Source: Triticum aestivum (taxonomy: Eukaryota; Streptophyta; Magnoliopsida; Poales; Poaceae). Taken from it: DNA of 64,000 nucleotides. The position numbers and the translations under genes were made by a program. Below the pieces are notes generated by a model. The model was not told where the DNA came from and did no database searches. It saw nothing but the letters and a program-made list of their open reading frames with translations. Each line of letters starts with the position of its first letter. The stretch's first letter is position 1. The stretch covers positions 704,145,622 to 704,209,621 of the forward strand of contig NC_057810.1 in the NCBI RefSeq assembly GCF_018294505.1. Direction: 5' to 3'. This document shows, piece by piece, positions 1 to 11,866 of this stretch.

Positions 1-779
1 TTGTATTGACCGGAAACCGCAATACATGTGTGAATACATAGACCACAACATGTCCCTAGTGAGCCTCTAGTTGACTAGTTCGTTGATCAACAGATGGTCA
101 TGGTTTCCTGACCATGGACATTGGATGTCATTGATAACGGGATCACATCATTAGGAGAATGATGTGATGGACAAGACCCAATCCTAAGCCTAGCACAAGA
201 TCGTGTAGTTCGTATGCTAAAGCTTTTCTAAATGTCAAGTATCTTTTCCTTAGACCATGAGATTGTGCAACTCCCGGATATCATAGGAATGCTTTGGGTG
301 TACCAAACATCACAACGTAACTGGGTGACTATAAAGGTGCACTACAGGTATCTCCGAAAGAGTCTGTTGGGTTGGCACGAATCGAGACTGGGATTTGTCA
401 CTCCGTGTGACAGAGAGGTATCTCTGGGCCCACTCGGTAGGACATCATCATAATGTGCACAGTGTGATCAAGGAGTTGATCGCGGGATGATGTGTTACGG
501 AACGAGTAAAGAGACTTGCTGGTAACGAGATTGAACAAGGTATCGGGATACCGACGATCGAATCTCGGGCGAGTACTATACCGGTAGACAATGGGAATTG
601 TATACGGGATTGATTGAATCCTTGACATCGTGGTTCATCCGATGAAATCATCATGGAACATGTGGGAGCCAACATGGGTATCCAGATCCCGCTGTTGGTT
701 ATTGGCCGGAGAGTTGTCTCGGTCATGTCTGCATGGTTCCCGAACCCGTAGGGTCTACACACTGAAGGTTCGATGACGC
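1..779 (+). mobile_element. Left part of an older Angela/WIS/BARE-type Copia LTR, interrupted at 779/780
   Basis: The sequence aligns by eye with the LTR starting at 780 from that LTR's about position 88 onward, so the window opens inside this LTR. It stops abruptly at GACGC (775-779), where a complete second element begins. The LTR resumes at 10074 with TAGGGTTATAAAGG and ends at 10943 in CCCCAACA. The two parts together make nearly a whole LTR. No primer-binding site follows 10943, so it is either a solo LTR or the 3' LTR of an element lying upstream of the window. The family assignment comes from recognised LTR wording, not from a search. Confidence 0.85.
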
Positions 780-2560
780 TGTTGGAAATAGGCCCTAGAG
801 GTAATAATAAATAAGTTATTATTATATTTCCTTGTTTATGATAATCGTTTATTATCCATGCTATAATTGTATTGATAGGAAACTCGGATACATGTGTGGG
901 TACATAGACAACACCATGTCCCTAGTAAGCCTCTAGTTGACTAGCTCGTTGATCAATAGATGGTTACGGTTTCCTGATCATGGACATTGGATGTCGTTGA
1001 TAACGGGATCACATCATTAGGAGAATGATGTGATGGACAAGACCCAATCCTAAGCCTAGCACAAAGATCATGTAGTTCGTATGCTAGAGCTTTTCTAATG
1101 TCAAGTATCATTTCCTTAGACCATGAGATTGTGCAACTCCTGGATACCGTAGGAATGCTTTGGGTGTACAAAATTTCACAACGTAACTGGGTGGCTATAA
1201 ACGTGCACTACGGGTATCTCCAAAAGTGTCGGTTGGGTTGGCACGAATCGAGACTGGGATTTGTCACTCCGTGTAACAGAGAGGTATCTCTGGGCCCACT
1301 CGGTAGGACATCATCATAATGTGCACAATGTGACCAAGGGGTTGATCACGGGATGATGTGTTATGGAACGAGTAAAGAGACTTGCCGGTAACGAGATTGA
1401 ACAAGGTATCGGCATACCGACGATCGAATCTCGGGCAAGTACTATACCGCTAGACAAAGGGAATTGTATACGGGATCGATTGAGTCCTTAACATCGTGGT
1501 TCATCCGATGAGATCATCGTAGAACATGTGGGAGCCAACATGGTTATCCAGATCCTGCGGTTGGTTATTGACCGGAGAACGTCTCAGTCATGTCTGCATG
1601 GTTCCCGAACCCGTAGGGTCTACACACTTAAGGTTCAAGGACGCTAGGGTTATAAAGGAAGTTTGTATGTGGTTACCGAATGTTGTTCGGAGTCTCGGAT
1701 GAGATCCCGGACGTCACGAGGAGTTCCGGAATGGTTCGGAGGTAAAGATTGATATATAGGAGGTATGGTTTTGGCCACCGGAAGTGTTCTGGGCATCACC
1801 GGTAGTGTACCTGGACCACCGGAGGGGGCCGGGGGTCCACCGGGAGGGGCCACGGGCCCCGGAGGCATACATGGGCCAAGTGTGAGAAGGTACCAGCCCC
1901 TGGGTGGGCTGGGGCGCCTTCCCAGCAAGTCCCATGCGCCTAGAGAGAAGAGGGGGGCAAACCCTAGGGCAGATGGGCCCTAAAGGCCCATGCCTGTTGC
2001 GCCTCCCTCTCCCCCCCCCCCACCACTTGGCCGCCACCCCAGATGGGGATTGGGGCTGCCACCACCCCTAGGGAGGGAACCCTAGGTGGGGGCGCAGCCC
2101 TCCCTCTCCCCCTATATATAGTGGAGGCAAAGGGGCAGCCCGACACACGAAGTTCTTCTCCTGTTGGCGCAGCCCTACCTCTCTTTCTCCTCCTCTCCCG
2201 CGGTGCTTGGCGAAGCCCTGCAGGATTGCCACACTCCTCCATCACCACCACGCCGTTGTGCTGCTGCTGGATGGAGTCTTCCTCAACCTCTCCCTCTCTC
2301 CTTGCTGGATCAAGGCATGGGAGACGTCACCGGGCTGCACGTGTGTTGAACGCGGAGGTGCCGTCCGTTCGGCACTAGGATCTCCGGTGATTTGGATCAC
2401 GACGAGTATGACTCCTTCAACCCTGTTCTCTTGAACGCTTCCGCTTAGCGATCTACAAGGGTATGTAGATGCACTCTCCTTCCCCTCGTTGCTAGTCTCT
2501 CCATAGATAGATCTTGGTGACTCGTAGGAAAATTTTGAATTTCTGCTACGTTCCCCAACA
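780..2560 (+). repeat. 5' LTR of the Angela-type element
   Basis: 1,781 bp, beginning TGTTGGAAATA and ending TTCCCCAACA. A TATA box (TATATATA, 2113-2120) follows a G/C-rich stretch, as expected for the U3/R promoter of this family. The LTR contains several reading frames of 60-150 codons around 1650-2680 that recur in the other LTR copies. They are compositional by-products and not genes. Confidence 0.92.
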
Positions 2561-2561
2561 A

Positions 2562-2580
2562 TGGCATCATGAGCTAGGTC
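2562..2580 (+). other. Degenerate primer-binding site (initiator-Met tRNA type)
   Basis: One base after the 5' LTR the sequence reads TGGCATCATGAGCTAGGTC. Plant Copia elements carry TGGTATCAGAGC here, complementary to the 3' end of initiator methionine tRNA. Spacing and the AGC core fit, but several bases have changed, in keeping with a dead element. Confidence 0.7.
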
Positions 2581-3839
2581 TATTGCGTAGACTCTATGCA
2601 CGAGTAGAACACAAAGTAGTTGTGGGCATTGATTTTGTTCAATATGCTTACTGTTACTAGTCCAATCTTGATTCGGCAGCATTGTGGGATGAAGCGGCCC
2701 GGACCGACCTTACACGTACCCTTACGTGAGACAGGTTCCACCGACTAACATGCACTTGTTGCATAAGGTGGCTAGCGGGTGCCAGTCTCTCCCACTTTAG
2801 TCGGATCGGATTCGATGAAAAGGGTCCTTATGAAGGGTAAATAGCAATTGGCATATCACGTTGTGGTTTTTGCGTAGGTAAGAAACGTTCTTGCTAGAAA
2901 CCCATAGCAGTCACGTAAAACATGCAAACAACAATTAGAGGACGTCTAACTTGTTTTTGCAGGGTATTCTATGTGATGTGATATGGCCAAAAGGAGTGTG
3001 ATGAATGATATGTGATGTATGAGATTGATCGTGTTCTTGTAATAGGGATCACGACTTGCAAGTCGATGAGTATGACAACCGGCAGGAGCCATAGGAGTTG
3101 TCTTAATTTATTGTATGACCTGCGTGTCATTGAACAACGCCATGTAATTACTTTACTTTATTGCTAGCCGGTAGCCATAGTAGTAGAAGTAATAGTTGGC
3201 GAGACAACTTCATGAAGACACGATGATGGAGATCATGATGATGGAGATCATGGTGTCATGCCGGTGACGATGATGATCATGGAGCCCCGAAGATGGAGAT
3301 CAAAAGGAGCAAAATGATATTGGACATATCATGTCACTTTTTGATTGCACGTGATGTTTATCATGTTTATGCATCTTATTTGCTTAGAACGACAGTAGTA
3401 AATAAGATGATCCCTCATTAAAATTTCAAGAAAGTGTTCCCCCTAATTGTGCACCGTTGCGAAAGTTCGTTGTTTCGAAGCACCACGTGATGATCGGGTG
3501 TGATAGATTCTAACATTCACATACAACGGGTGTAAGCCAGATTTACACACACAAAACACTTAGGTTGACTTGACGAGCCTAGCATGTACAGACATGGCCT
3601 CGGAACACAAGAGACCGAAAGGTCGAGCATGAGTCGTATAGTAGATACGATCAACATGAAGATGTTCACCGATGATGACTAGTCCGTCTCACGTGATGAT
3701 CGGACACGGCCTAGTTGACTCGGATCATGTAATCACTTAGATGACTAGAGGGATGTCTATCTGAGTGGGAGTTCATAAGATGAACTTAATTATCCTGAAC
3801 ATAGTCAAAAGATTCTTGCAAATTATGTCGTAGCTCGCG
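2581..3839 (+). other. Untranslated leader of the Angela-type element
   Basis: About 1.25 kb between the primer-binding site and the first recognisable gag remnant. I see no coding potential. It contains a short purine-rich direct repeat (GATGATGGAGATCATG, about 3222-3252), which is ordinary in the leader of this family. Confidence 0.6.
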
Positions 3840-6800
3840 CTTTAGTTCTACTTTTTTAGATATGTTCCTAGAGAAAATTTAGTTGAAAGTTGATAGTAGC
3901 AATTTTGCGGACTGGGTCCGTAAACTGAGGATTGTCCTCATTGCTTCGTAGAAGGCTTATGTCCTTAATGCACCGCTCGGTGTGCTGAACCTCAAACGTT
4001 GTCTGTGGATGTTGCGAACATTTGACATACACGTTTTGATAACTACGTGATAGTTCAGTTAAACGGTTTAGAGATGAGGCACCAAAGACGATTTCGAAAC
4101 ACCGCGGAACATGTGAGATGTTTCGAGGGCTGAAATTGGGATTTCAGGCTCGTGCCCACGTCAAGAGGTATAAGACCTCCGACGATTTTCTTAGCCTGCA
4201 AACTAAGGGAGAAAAGCTCAATCGTTGAGCTTGTGCTCAGATTGTCTGAGTACAACAATCACTTGAATCGAGTGGGAGTTGATCTTCCAGATGAGATAGT
4301 GATGTTTCTCCAAAGTCATTGCCACCAAGCTGCTAGAGCTTCGTGATGAACTATAACATATCAGGGATAGATATGATGATCCTTGAGATATTCGCGATGT
4401 TTGACACCGCGAAAGTAGAAATCAAGAAGGAGCATCAATTGTTGATGGTTGATAAAACCACTAGTTTCAAGAAGGGCAAGGGCAAGAAGGGATACTTCAT
4501 GAAATGGCAAAACAGTTGCTGCTCTAGTGAAAACCCAAGGTTGAACCCAAACCCGAGACTAAGTGCTTCTGTAATGAGAGGAACGGACACTAAAGCAGAA
4601 CCACCCTAGATACTTAGTAGATAAGAAGGCAGGCAAGGTTGACGGAAGTATATTGGATATACATTATGTTAATGTGTACTTTACTAGTACTCCTAGTAGC
4701 ACCAGGGTATTAGATACTGGTTCGGTTGCTAAGTGTCGGTAACTCGAAGTAAAAGCTACGGAATAAACGGAGACTAGCTAAAGGTGAGCTGACGATATGT
4801 GTTGGAAGTGTTTCCAAGGTTGATGTGATCAAGCATCGCACGCTCCCTCTACCATCGAGATTGGTGTTAAACCTAAATAATTGTTATTTGGCGTTTGCGT
4901 TGAGCATAGACATGATTGGATTATGTCTATCGCAATACGGTTATTCATTTAAGGAGAATAAGGGTTACTCTGTTTATTTGAATAATACCTTCAATGGTCT
5001 TGCACCTAAAATGAATGGTTTATTGAATCTCGATCGTAGTGATACACATATTCATGCCAAAAGATATAAGATAGTAATGATAGTACCACATACTTGTGGT
5101 ACTGAGTCATATTGGTATAAAACGCATGAAGAAGCTCCATGTTGATGGATCTTTGGACTCACTCATTTTGAAAAGTTTGAGACATGCGAACCATGTCTAG
5201 GGATGGCAATTTTATCCATGGATCTGGATACCCATGGATACCCGACCCGGTTGGGCAAGGGTATGGAGCGCATTTCTGCCCATGGGTCCGTGCATATGGA
5301 TACCCACAAACAGTCGGGTTGGGCACGGTTATTATTTGTGCTCCATGGATGTCCAATGGATACCCGCATGACATGTGGGGCCATATGCCAGTGACAGTAG
5401 AAAGAGCGAATCAATGGGAAACGGCAGGCAATATGCAACTGGTGTCACAAGCTATATGCTGCAGAATCAACCTCTGGTATGTCACACTTAAGGACTCATC
5501 GTATTACTTGTTGCCTACTTATCCATGTAGCTTATGTTGTCATTTGTGAGTGAATGATGATGAGCTAATATGATCTTTGGGAAGGCTTCATGCTGACTTT
5601 TCTATGCCCATGGAGCTCCATGGGTATGTGGGTATCCAGCGGGTTTGGGCATGGGCACAAGTTGTGCCCATGGATAATTTGGTGGATGGGCAGAGAGTAG
5701 GAAGATGGGTCATGGGTTGGATTTGGACCAGCTCCACTCGCCCCAAACCCGACCCATTGCCATCCCTAACCATGTCTATTGGTGTATATGCATGAAGAAA
5801 CTCCATGCAAATGGACCGTTTGGACTCACTTGATTTTGAATCACTTGAGACATGCAAATCATACCACATGGGCAAGATAACTGAAAGTCTCGTTTTCAGT
5901 AAAATGGAACAAGAAAGCAACTTGTTGGAAGTAATACATTTTGATGTGTGCAGTCCAATGAGTGCTGAGGCACGCAGTGGATATCGTTATGTTCTTACTT
6001 CACGGATGATTTGAGTAGATACTGAGTATATTTACTTGATGAAACACAAGTCTGAATTATTGAATGGTTCAAGTAATTTCAGAGTGAAGTTGAAGATCAT
6101 CGTGACAAGAGGATAAAATTTCTATGATGTGATCATAGAGATGAGTATCTGAGTTACGAGCTTTGGCATGCTATTAAGACATTGTGGAAATTGTTTCACA
6201 ATTAATACCGCCTGGAACACCATAGTGTGATGGTGTGTCCGAACATCATAGTTGCACCCTATTGGATATGGTGCATACCATGATGTCTCTTATCGAATTA
6301 CCACTATCATTCATGGGTTAGGCATTAGAGACAACCGCACTCACTTTAATAGGGCACCACGTAATTCCGTTGAGACGACACCGTTTGAACTATGGTTTGG
6401 AGAAACCTAAGTTGTCATTTCTTAAAAGTTTGGGGCTACGACGCTTATGTCAAAAAGTTTCAGGTTGATAAGCTCGAACCCAAAGCGGATAAAATGCATC
6501 TTCATAGGACACCCAAGAACAGTTGGGTATACCTCCTAATTCAGATCCGAAAGCAATAGGGATTGTTTCTTAAATCGGGTCCTTTCTCGAGGAAAAGTTT
6601 GTCTCGAAAATTGAGTGGGAGGATGGTGGAGACTTGATATGGTTATTGAACCGTCACTACAATTAGTGTGTAGCAGGGCACAGGAAGTTGTTCCTATGGC
6701 ACCTACACCAATTGAAGTAGAAGCTTATGATAGTGATCATGAAACTTCGGATCAAGTCACTACCGTACCTCGTAGGGTGACAAGGATGCGTACTACTTCA

Positions 6801-8165
6801 CAGTAGCACAGTAATCCTGTCTTGAAGGTCATGTTGCTAGACAACAATGAATCTACGAGCTATGGAGAAGCGATGGTGGGCCCATATTCCGACAAATGGT
6901 TAGAAGCCATGAAATCCGAGAAAGGATCCATGTATCAAAACAAAGCATGGACTTTGGTGGACTTTCCCGATGATCGGCAAGCCATTGAGATAAATGGATC
7001 TTAAGAAGAAGACGGACGTGGACGGTAATGTCACCATCTATGAAGCTCGACTTGTGGCGAAGAGTTTTTCACAAGTTCAAGGAGTTGACTACGATGAGAT
7101 TTTCTCATCCGTAGCGATGCTTAAGTCCGTCGGAATCATGTTAGCATTAGCTGCATTTATGAAATCTGGCAGATGGATGTCAAAACGAGTTTCTTTACCA
7201 GTCTTCGTAAGGAAAGGTTGTATGTGATACAATCAGAAAGGTTTTATCGATCCTAAGGATGCTAAAAGGTATGCTGGCTCCAGCAATCCTTCTAAGGACT
7301 GGAGTAAGCATCTCGAAGTTGGAATGTACGCTTTGATGAGATGATCAAAGATTTTGGGTTTATACAAAGTTTATGAGAAACTTGTATTTCCAAAGAAGTG
7401 AGTGGGAGCACTATAGAATTTCTGATGAGTATATGTTGTTGACATATTGTTGATCAGAAATGATGTAGAATTTCTGGAAAGCATATAGGGTTATTTGAAA
7501 GGTGTTTTTTTCAATAGAAACCCTGGAATAAGCTGCTTGAACATTGAGCATCAAGATCTATGAGGATAGATCAAAAAACCGCTAAATGGTACTTTCAAAT
7601 GAGCACGTACCTTGACATGATCTTGAAGGTGTTCAAGATGGATCAATCAAGGAAGGAGTTCTTGCCTGAGTTGTAAGGTATGAAGTTAAGAGTTAAAGCT
7701 CGACCACGGCAGAAGAGAGAGAAAGGACGAAGGTCGTCCCCTATGCTTCAGATGTAGGCTCTATAGTATGCTATGTTGTGTACCACATCGGAAGTGTGCC
7801 TTGCCATGAGTCAGTCAAGGGGTACAAGAATGATCCAGGAATGGATCATTGGACAGCGGTCAAAATTGTCCTTGGAGTAAATAAGGACATGTTTCTCGAT
7901 TATGGAGGTGATAAAGAGTTCGGCGTAAAGGGTTACGTCGATGCAAGCTTTAACACCTATCCGAGTGACTCTGAGTAGCAAACCGAATACGTATAGTGGA
8001 GCAACCATTTGGAATAGCTCCAAGTGGAGCGTGGAAGGATCATTTACAATATGACCTAGAGATTTGCGAAGTACATACGGATCTGATTGTTGCAGACCCG
8101 TTGACTAAAACCTCTCTCACAAGAAAAACATGATCAAACCCCAGAACTCATTGAGTCTTAATCAC
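3840..8165 (+). pseudogene. Degenerate Copia gag-pol polyprotein (Angela type)
   Basis: Remnants appear in the normal Copia order but in shifting frames: gag (about 3840-4610, with a ruined zinc-knuckle area), GAG-pre-integrase (4825-5180), integrase core (about 5800-6560), reverse transcriptase (about 6820-7230, including AKSFSQVQGVDYDEIFS) and RNase H (about 7780-8165, ending near a DPLTK-like tail). The longest surviving frame is about 106 codons. Frameshifts and stops are spread throughout, parts of reverse transcriptase are missing, and a hAT MITE interrupts the pre-integrase/integrase region. No functional product is possible. A polypurine tract (AAGTGGGAAA, about 8284-8293) precedes the 3' LTR. 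Confidence 0.85.
5198..5768. mobile_element. Non-autonomous hAT transposon (MITE) inside the dead Copia element
   Basis: The terminal inverted repeats are TAGGGATGGCAAT at the left and ATTGCCATCCCTA at the right. A perfect 8-bp TSD, ACCATGTC, sits at 5190-5197 and 5769-5776. Eight-bp TSDs and this type of terminus are the mark of the hAT superfamily. The interior repeats the phrase TGGATACCC and variants on both strands and has no transposase. Reading frames up to about 120 codons inside it are fortuitous. Confidence 0.92.
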
Positions 8166-8294
8166 ATGATGATGTGAACTAGTTTAGTGACACTAGTAAA
8201 CTCTTTGAATGTTGGTCACATGGCGATGTGACCTATCAATGTTAATCACATGGCGATGTGAACTAGATTATTGACTCTAGTGCAAGTGGGAAAC

Positions 8295-10068
8295 TATTGG
8301 AAATATGCCCTAGAGGCAATAATAAATAAGTTATTATTATATTTCCGTGTTCATGATAATCGTTTATTATCCATGCTATAATTGTATTGATAGGAAACTC
8401 AGATACATGTGTGGGTACATAGACAACACCATGTCCCTAGTAAGCCTCTAGTTGACTAGATCGTTGATCAATAGATGGTTACGGTTTCCTGACCATGTAC
8501 ATTGGATGTCATTGATAACGGGATCAAATCATTAGGAGAATGATGTGATGGACAAGACCCAATCCTAAGCCTAGCACAAAGATCGTGTAGTTCGTATGCT
8601 AGAGCTTTTCTAATGTCAAGTATCATTTCCTTAGACCATGAGATTGTGCAACTCCCGGATACCGTAGGAATGCTTTGGGTGTACCAAACGTCACAACGTA
8701 ACTGGGTGGCTATAAAGGTGCACTACGGGTATCTCTGAAAGTGTCTGTTGGGTTGGCACGAATCGAGACTGGGATTTGTCACTCCGTGTAAAAGAGAGGT
8801 ATCTCTGGGCCCACTCGGTAGGACATCATCATAATGTGCACAATGTGACCAAGGGGTTGATCACGGGATAATGTGTTACGGAACTAGTAAAGAGACTTGC
8901 CTATAACGAGATTGAACAAGGTATCGGCATACCGACAATCGAATCTCGGGCAAGTAAAATACCGCTAGACAAAGGGAATTGTATACGGGATCGATTGAGT
9001 CCTTGACATCGTGGTCCATCCAATGAGATCATCGTGGAACATGTGGGAGCCAACATGGGTATCCAGATCCCGTAGTTGGTTATTGACCGGAGAATGTCTC
9101 AGTCATGTCTGCATGGTTCCCGAACCCGTATGGTCTACACACTTAAGGTTCGAGGACGCTAGGGTTATAAAGGAAGTTTGTATGTGGTTACCTAATGTTG
9201 TTCGGTGTCCCGGATGAGATCCTGGACGTCATGAGGAGTTCCGGAATGGTCCGGAGGTAAAGATTGATATATAGGAAGTATGGTTTTGGCCACCGGAAGT
9301 GTTCCGGGCATCACCAGTAGTGTACTGGGACCACCGGAGGGGTCCGGGGGTCCACCGGGAGGGGCCACTAGCCCCGGAGGCATACATGGGCCAAGTGTGA
9401 GAAGGGACCAGCCCCTAGGTGGGCTGGGGTGCCTCCCCACCAAGGCCCATGCGCCTAGAGAGAAGAGGGGGGCAAACCCTAGGGCAGATGGGCCCTAAAG
9501 GCCCATGCCTGGTGCGCCTCCCTCTCCCCCCCACTTGGCCGCCACCCCAGATGGGGATTGGGGCTGCCGCCACCCCTAGGGAGGGAACCCTAGGTGGGGG
9601 CGCAGCCCTCCCTCTCCCCCTATATATAGTGGAGGCAAAGGGGCAGCCCGACACACGAATTTCTTCTCCTGTTGGCGCAGCCCTACCTCTCTTTCTCCTC
9701 CTCTCCTGCGGTGCTTGGCGAAGCCCTGCAGGATTGCCATGCTCCTCCATCACCACCACGCTGTTGTGCTGCTGCTGGATGGAGTCTTCCTCAACCTCTC
9801 CCTCTCTCCTTGCTGGATCAAGGCATGGGAGACGTCACCGGGTTGCACGTGTGTTGAACGCGGAGGTGCCGTCCGTTCGGCACTAGGATCTCCGGTGATT
9901 TGGATCACGACGAGTACGACTCCTTCAACCCTGTTCTGTTGAACGCTTCCGCTTAGCGATCTACAAGGGTATGTAGATGCACTCTCCTTCCCCTCATTGC
10001 TGGTCTCTCCATAGATAGATCTTGGTGACTCGTAGGAAAATTTTGAATTTCTGCTACGTTCCCCAACG
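8295..10068 (+). repeat. 3' LTR of the Angela-type element
   Basis: 1,774 bp, matching the 5' LTR base for base over long stretches, with the TATA box at 9621-9628. Its first dinucleotide is TA instead of TG and its last is CG instead of CA. The polypurine tract lies immediately upstream. Confidence 0.92.
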
Positions 10069-10073
10069 GACGC

Positions 10074-10943
10074 TAGGGTTATAAAGGAAGTTTTTATGTG
10101 GTTACCGAATGTTGTTCGGAGTCCCGGATGAGATCCCTGACTTCACGAGGAGTTCCGGAATGGTCCGGAGGTAAAGATTTATACATGGGAAATCCTGTTT
10201 TGGTCACCGGAAAAGTTTCGGGTGCTATCGGTAACGTACCGGGACCACCGGGAGGGTCCCGGGGGTCCACCAGGTGGGGCCACTGGCCCTAGAGGGCTGC
10301 GTGGGCCAAGTGTGGGAGGGGACCAGCCCCAGGTGGGCTGGTGCGCCCCCCTCCCCACCAGGGCCCAAGGCGCCTAGGGTTGAAAAACCTAGGGGAGGGG
10401 GCGCCTCCACCTTGCTTGGGTGGCAAGTCTCCCCCTCCCGGCCGCCGCCCCTCCCCTCTAGATGGGATCTGGAGGGGCCGGCCCCCTCTCCCCTTCCCCT
10501 ATATATAGTGGGGGTTTTGGGGATGCCCAACACATGAGTTTTCACCTCTCCTGGCGCAGTCCTACCCCTCTCCCTCCTCGTCTCTCGCAGTGCTTGGCGA
10601 AGCCCTGCTGGAGTGCCACGCTCCTCCATCACCACCACGCCGTTGTGCTGCTGCTGGACGGTGTCTTCCCAACCTCTCCCTCTCTCCTTGCTGGATCAAG
10701 GCACAGGAGACATCACCGGGCTGCACGTGTGTTGAACGCGGAGGTGCCGTCCGTTCGGCACTAGGATATTCGGTGATTTGGATCACGACGAGTACGACTC
10801 CCTCAACCCCGTTCTCTTGAACGCTTCCGCTCGCGATCTACAAGGGTATGTAGATGCACTCCTCTCTCTCGTTGCTAGTCTCTTCATAGATAGATCTTGG
10901 TGACTCATAGGAAAATTTTGAATTTCTGCTACGTTCCCCAACA
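10074..10943 (+). mobile_element. Right part of the interrupted outer Angela-type LTR
   Basis: Continues the LTR that breaks at 779. It begins after the right TSD copy with TAGGGTTATAAAGG, has a TATA box at 10500-10507, and ends CCCCAACA at 10943. Its sequence between 10190 and 10560 differs clearly from the inner element's LTRs, so the outer element belongs to a different subfamily or is much older. Confidence 0.85.
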
Positions 10944-11012
10944 CGAGATGGGAAAAGGATGAACGGGTGGCGAGATGGACATCACACACATACATACAGA
11001 TGGGGGAAGGTT

Positions 11013-11765
11013 AGCAATGGCGCACCTTCTAGGGGTGCGCCATAAATACCGTGATAGCAATGGCGCACCTTCCCCTGGTGCGCCATTACTAACTTTTTTT
11101 GGATTTTTTTAGTTGCATCTAATAAATTTTTAGAAAATGACGATCAAATTTGAAAACATTTATGAATGTGAAAAAATATCATCAAATTTGTTATTTGAAA
11201 ATATTTATAAATATGAAAAAATATCATCAAATTTGTTATTTGAAAATATATTTTTTTGGATTTTTATTTGCATTTAATAATTTTTTAGAAAACATTTATG
11301 AATATGAAAAAATATCATCAAATTTGAAAAAAAATCATGAATTCAAAAAGTGCGCATGAAATTTAAAAATATTCATGATTTCAAAAAATATTAACAAATT
11401 CAATACTTTTTGTGAGTTAGAAATTCAATACCAGAATAAACCTAAATAAAAATTGGTATACCAATGGCGCACCTCCTAGGGGTGCGCCATAAGTACCTTG
11501 ATAGCAATGGCGCACCTTCTCCTGGTGCGCCATTAGTAACTTTTTTTTGGATTTTTAGTTGCATTCATTTGTGAATTGATAAAACATTTATGAATATGAA
11601 AAAATATCATCAAATTTGAAAAAATATTCATGAATTCAAAAAGTGCCCATGAAATTTAAAAATATTCATGAGTTCAAAAAATATTAACCCAATACTTTTT
11701 TGAGTTAGAAATTCAATACCAGAATAAACCTAAATAAAAATTGGTATTCCAGAATAAACATAAAT
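11013..11765. repeat. Subterminal CACTA repeats: two direct copies of a palindrome-plus-AT-rich unit
   Basis: Unit 1 (about 11013-11460) and unit 2 (about 11463-11765) each hold two mini-palindromes built on GGCGCACC/GGTGCGCC. An AT-rich stretch follows in which GAAAAAATATCATCAAATTTG recurs in several copies. Unit 2 is shorter, having lost internal iterations. In CACTA elements such subterminal arrays are binding sites for the element's DNA-binding protein; that role here is inferred. Confidence 0.8.
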
Positions 11766-11866
11766 AAATATTCATGAGGACTAGAACGGAAGAAATGTCA
11801 TTTCCACATGTCGAAATACAATCAAGAAATGAAGACTACAATTTAAATACAATCGATCTTAACTAG

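Larger units (their letters stand above)
780..10068 (+). mobile_element. Full-length Angela/WIS/BARE-type Copia retrotransposon (RLC), coding-dead
   Basis: Class I LTR retrotransposon of 9,289 bp with two long LTRs (780-2560 and 8295-10068) and a degenerate internal region. A perfect 5-bp TSD, GACGC, lies at 775-779 and 10069-10073, proving a single insertion into the older LTR of the same family. The left terminus is TGTTGGAAATA. The 3' LTR starts TATTGG instead of TGTTGG, and the element ends in CCCCAACG instead of CCCCAACA, so both CA/TG-type ends of the 3' LTR have mutated. The element also hosts a later hAT MITE at 5198-5768. It cannot move by itself because its gag-pol is broken everywhere. 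Confidence 0.92.

Noticed and set aside
1650..2682. Overlapping frames of 60-150 codons on both strands
   Set aside because: They lie in the GC-rich part of the Angela-type LTR and recur in the other LTR copies at 9190-9940 and 10225-10820. No family features.
5184..5795. Frames of up to 121 codons on both strands
   Set aside because: They fall inside the hAT MITE and read through its repeated TGGATACCC wording; no hAT transposase motif.
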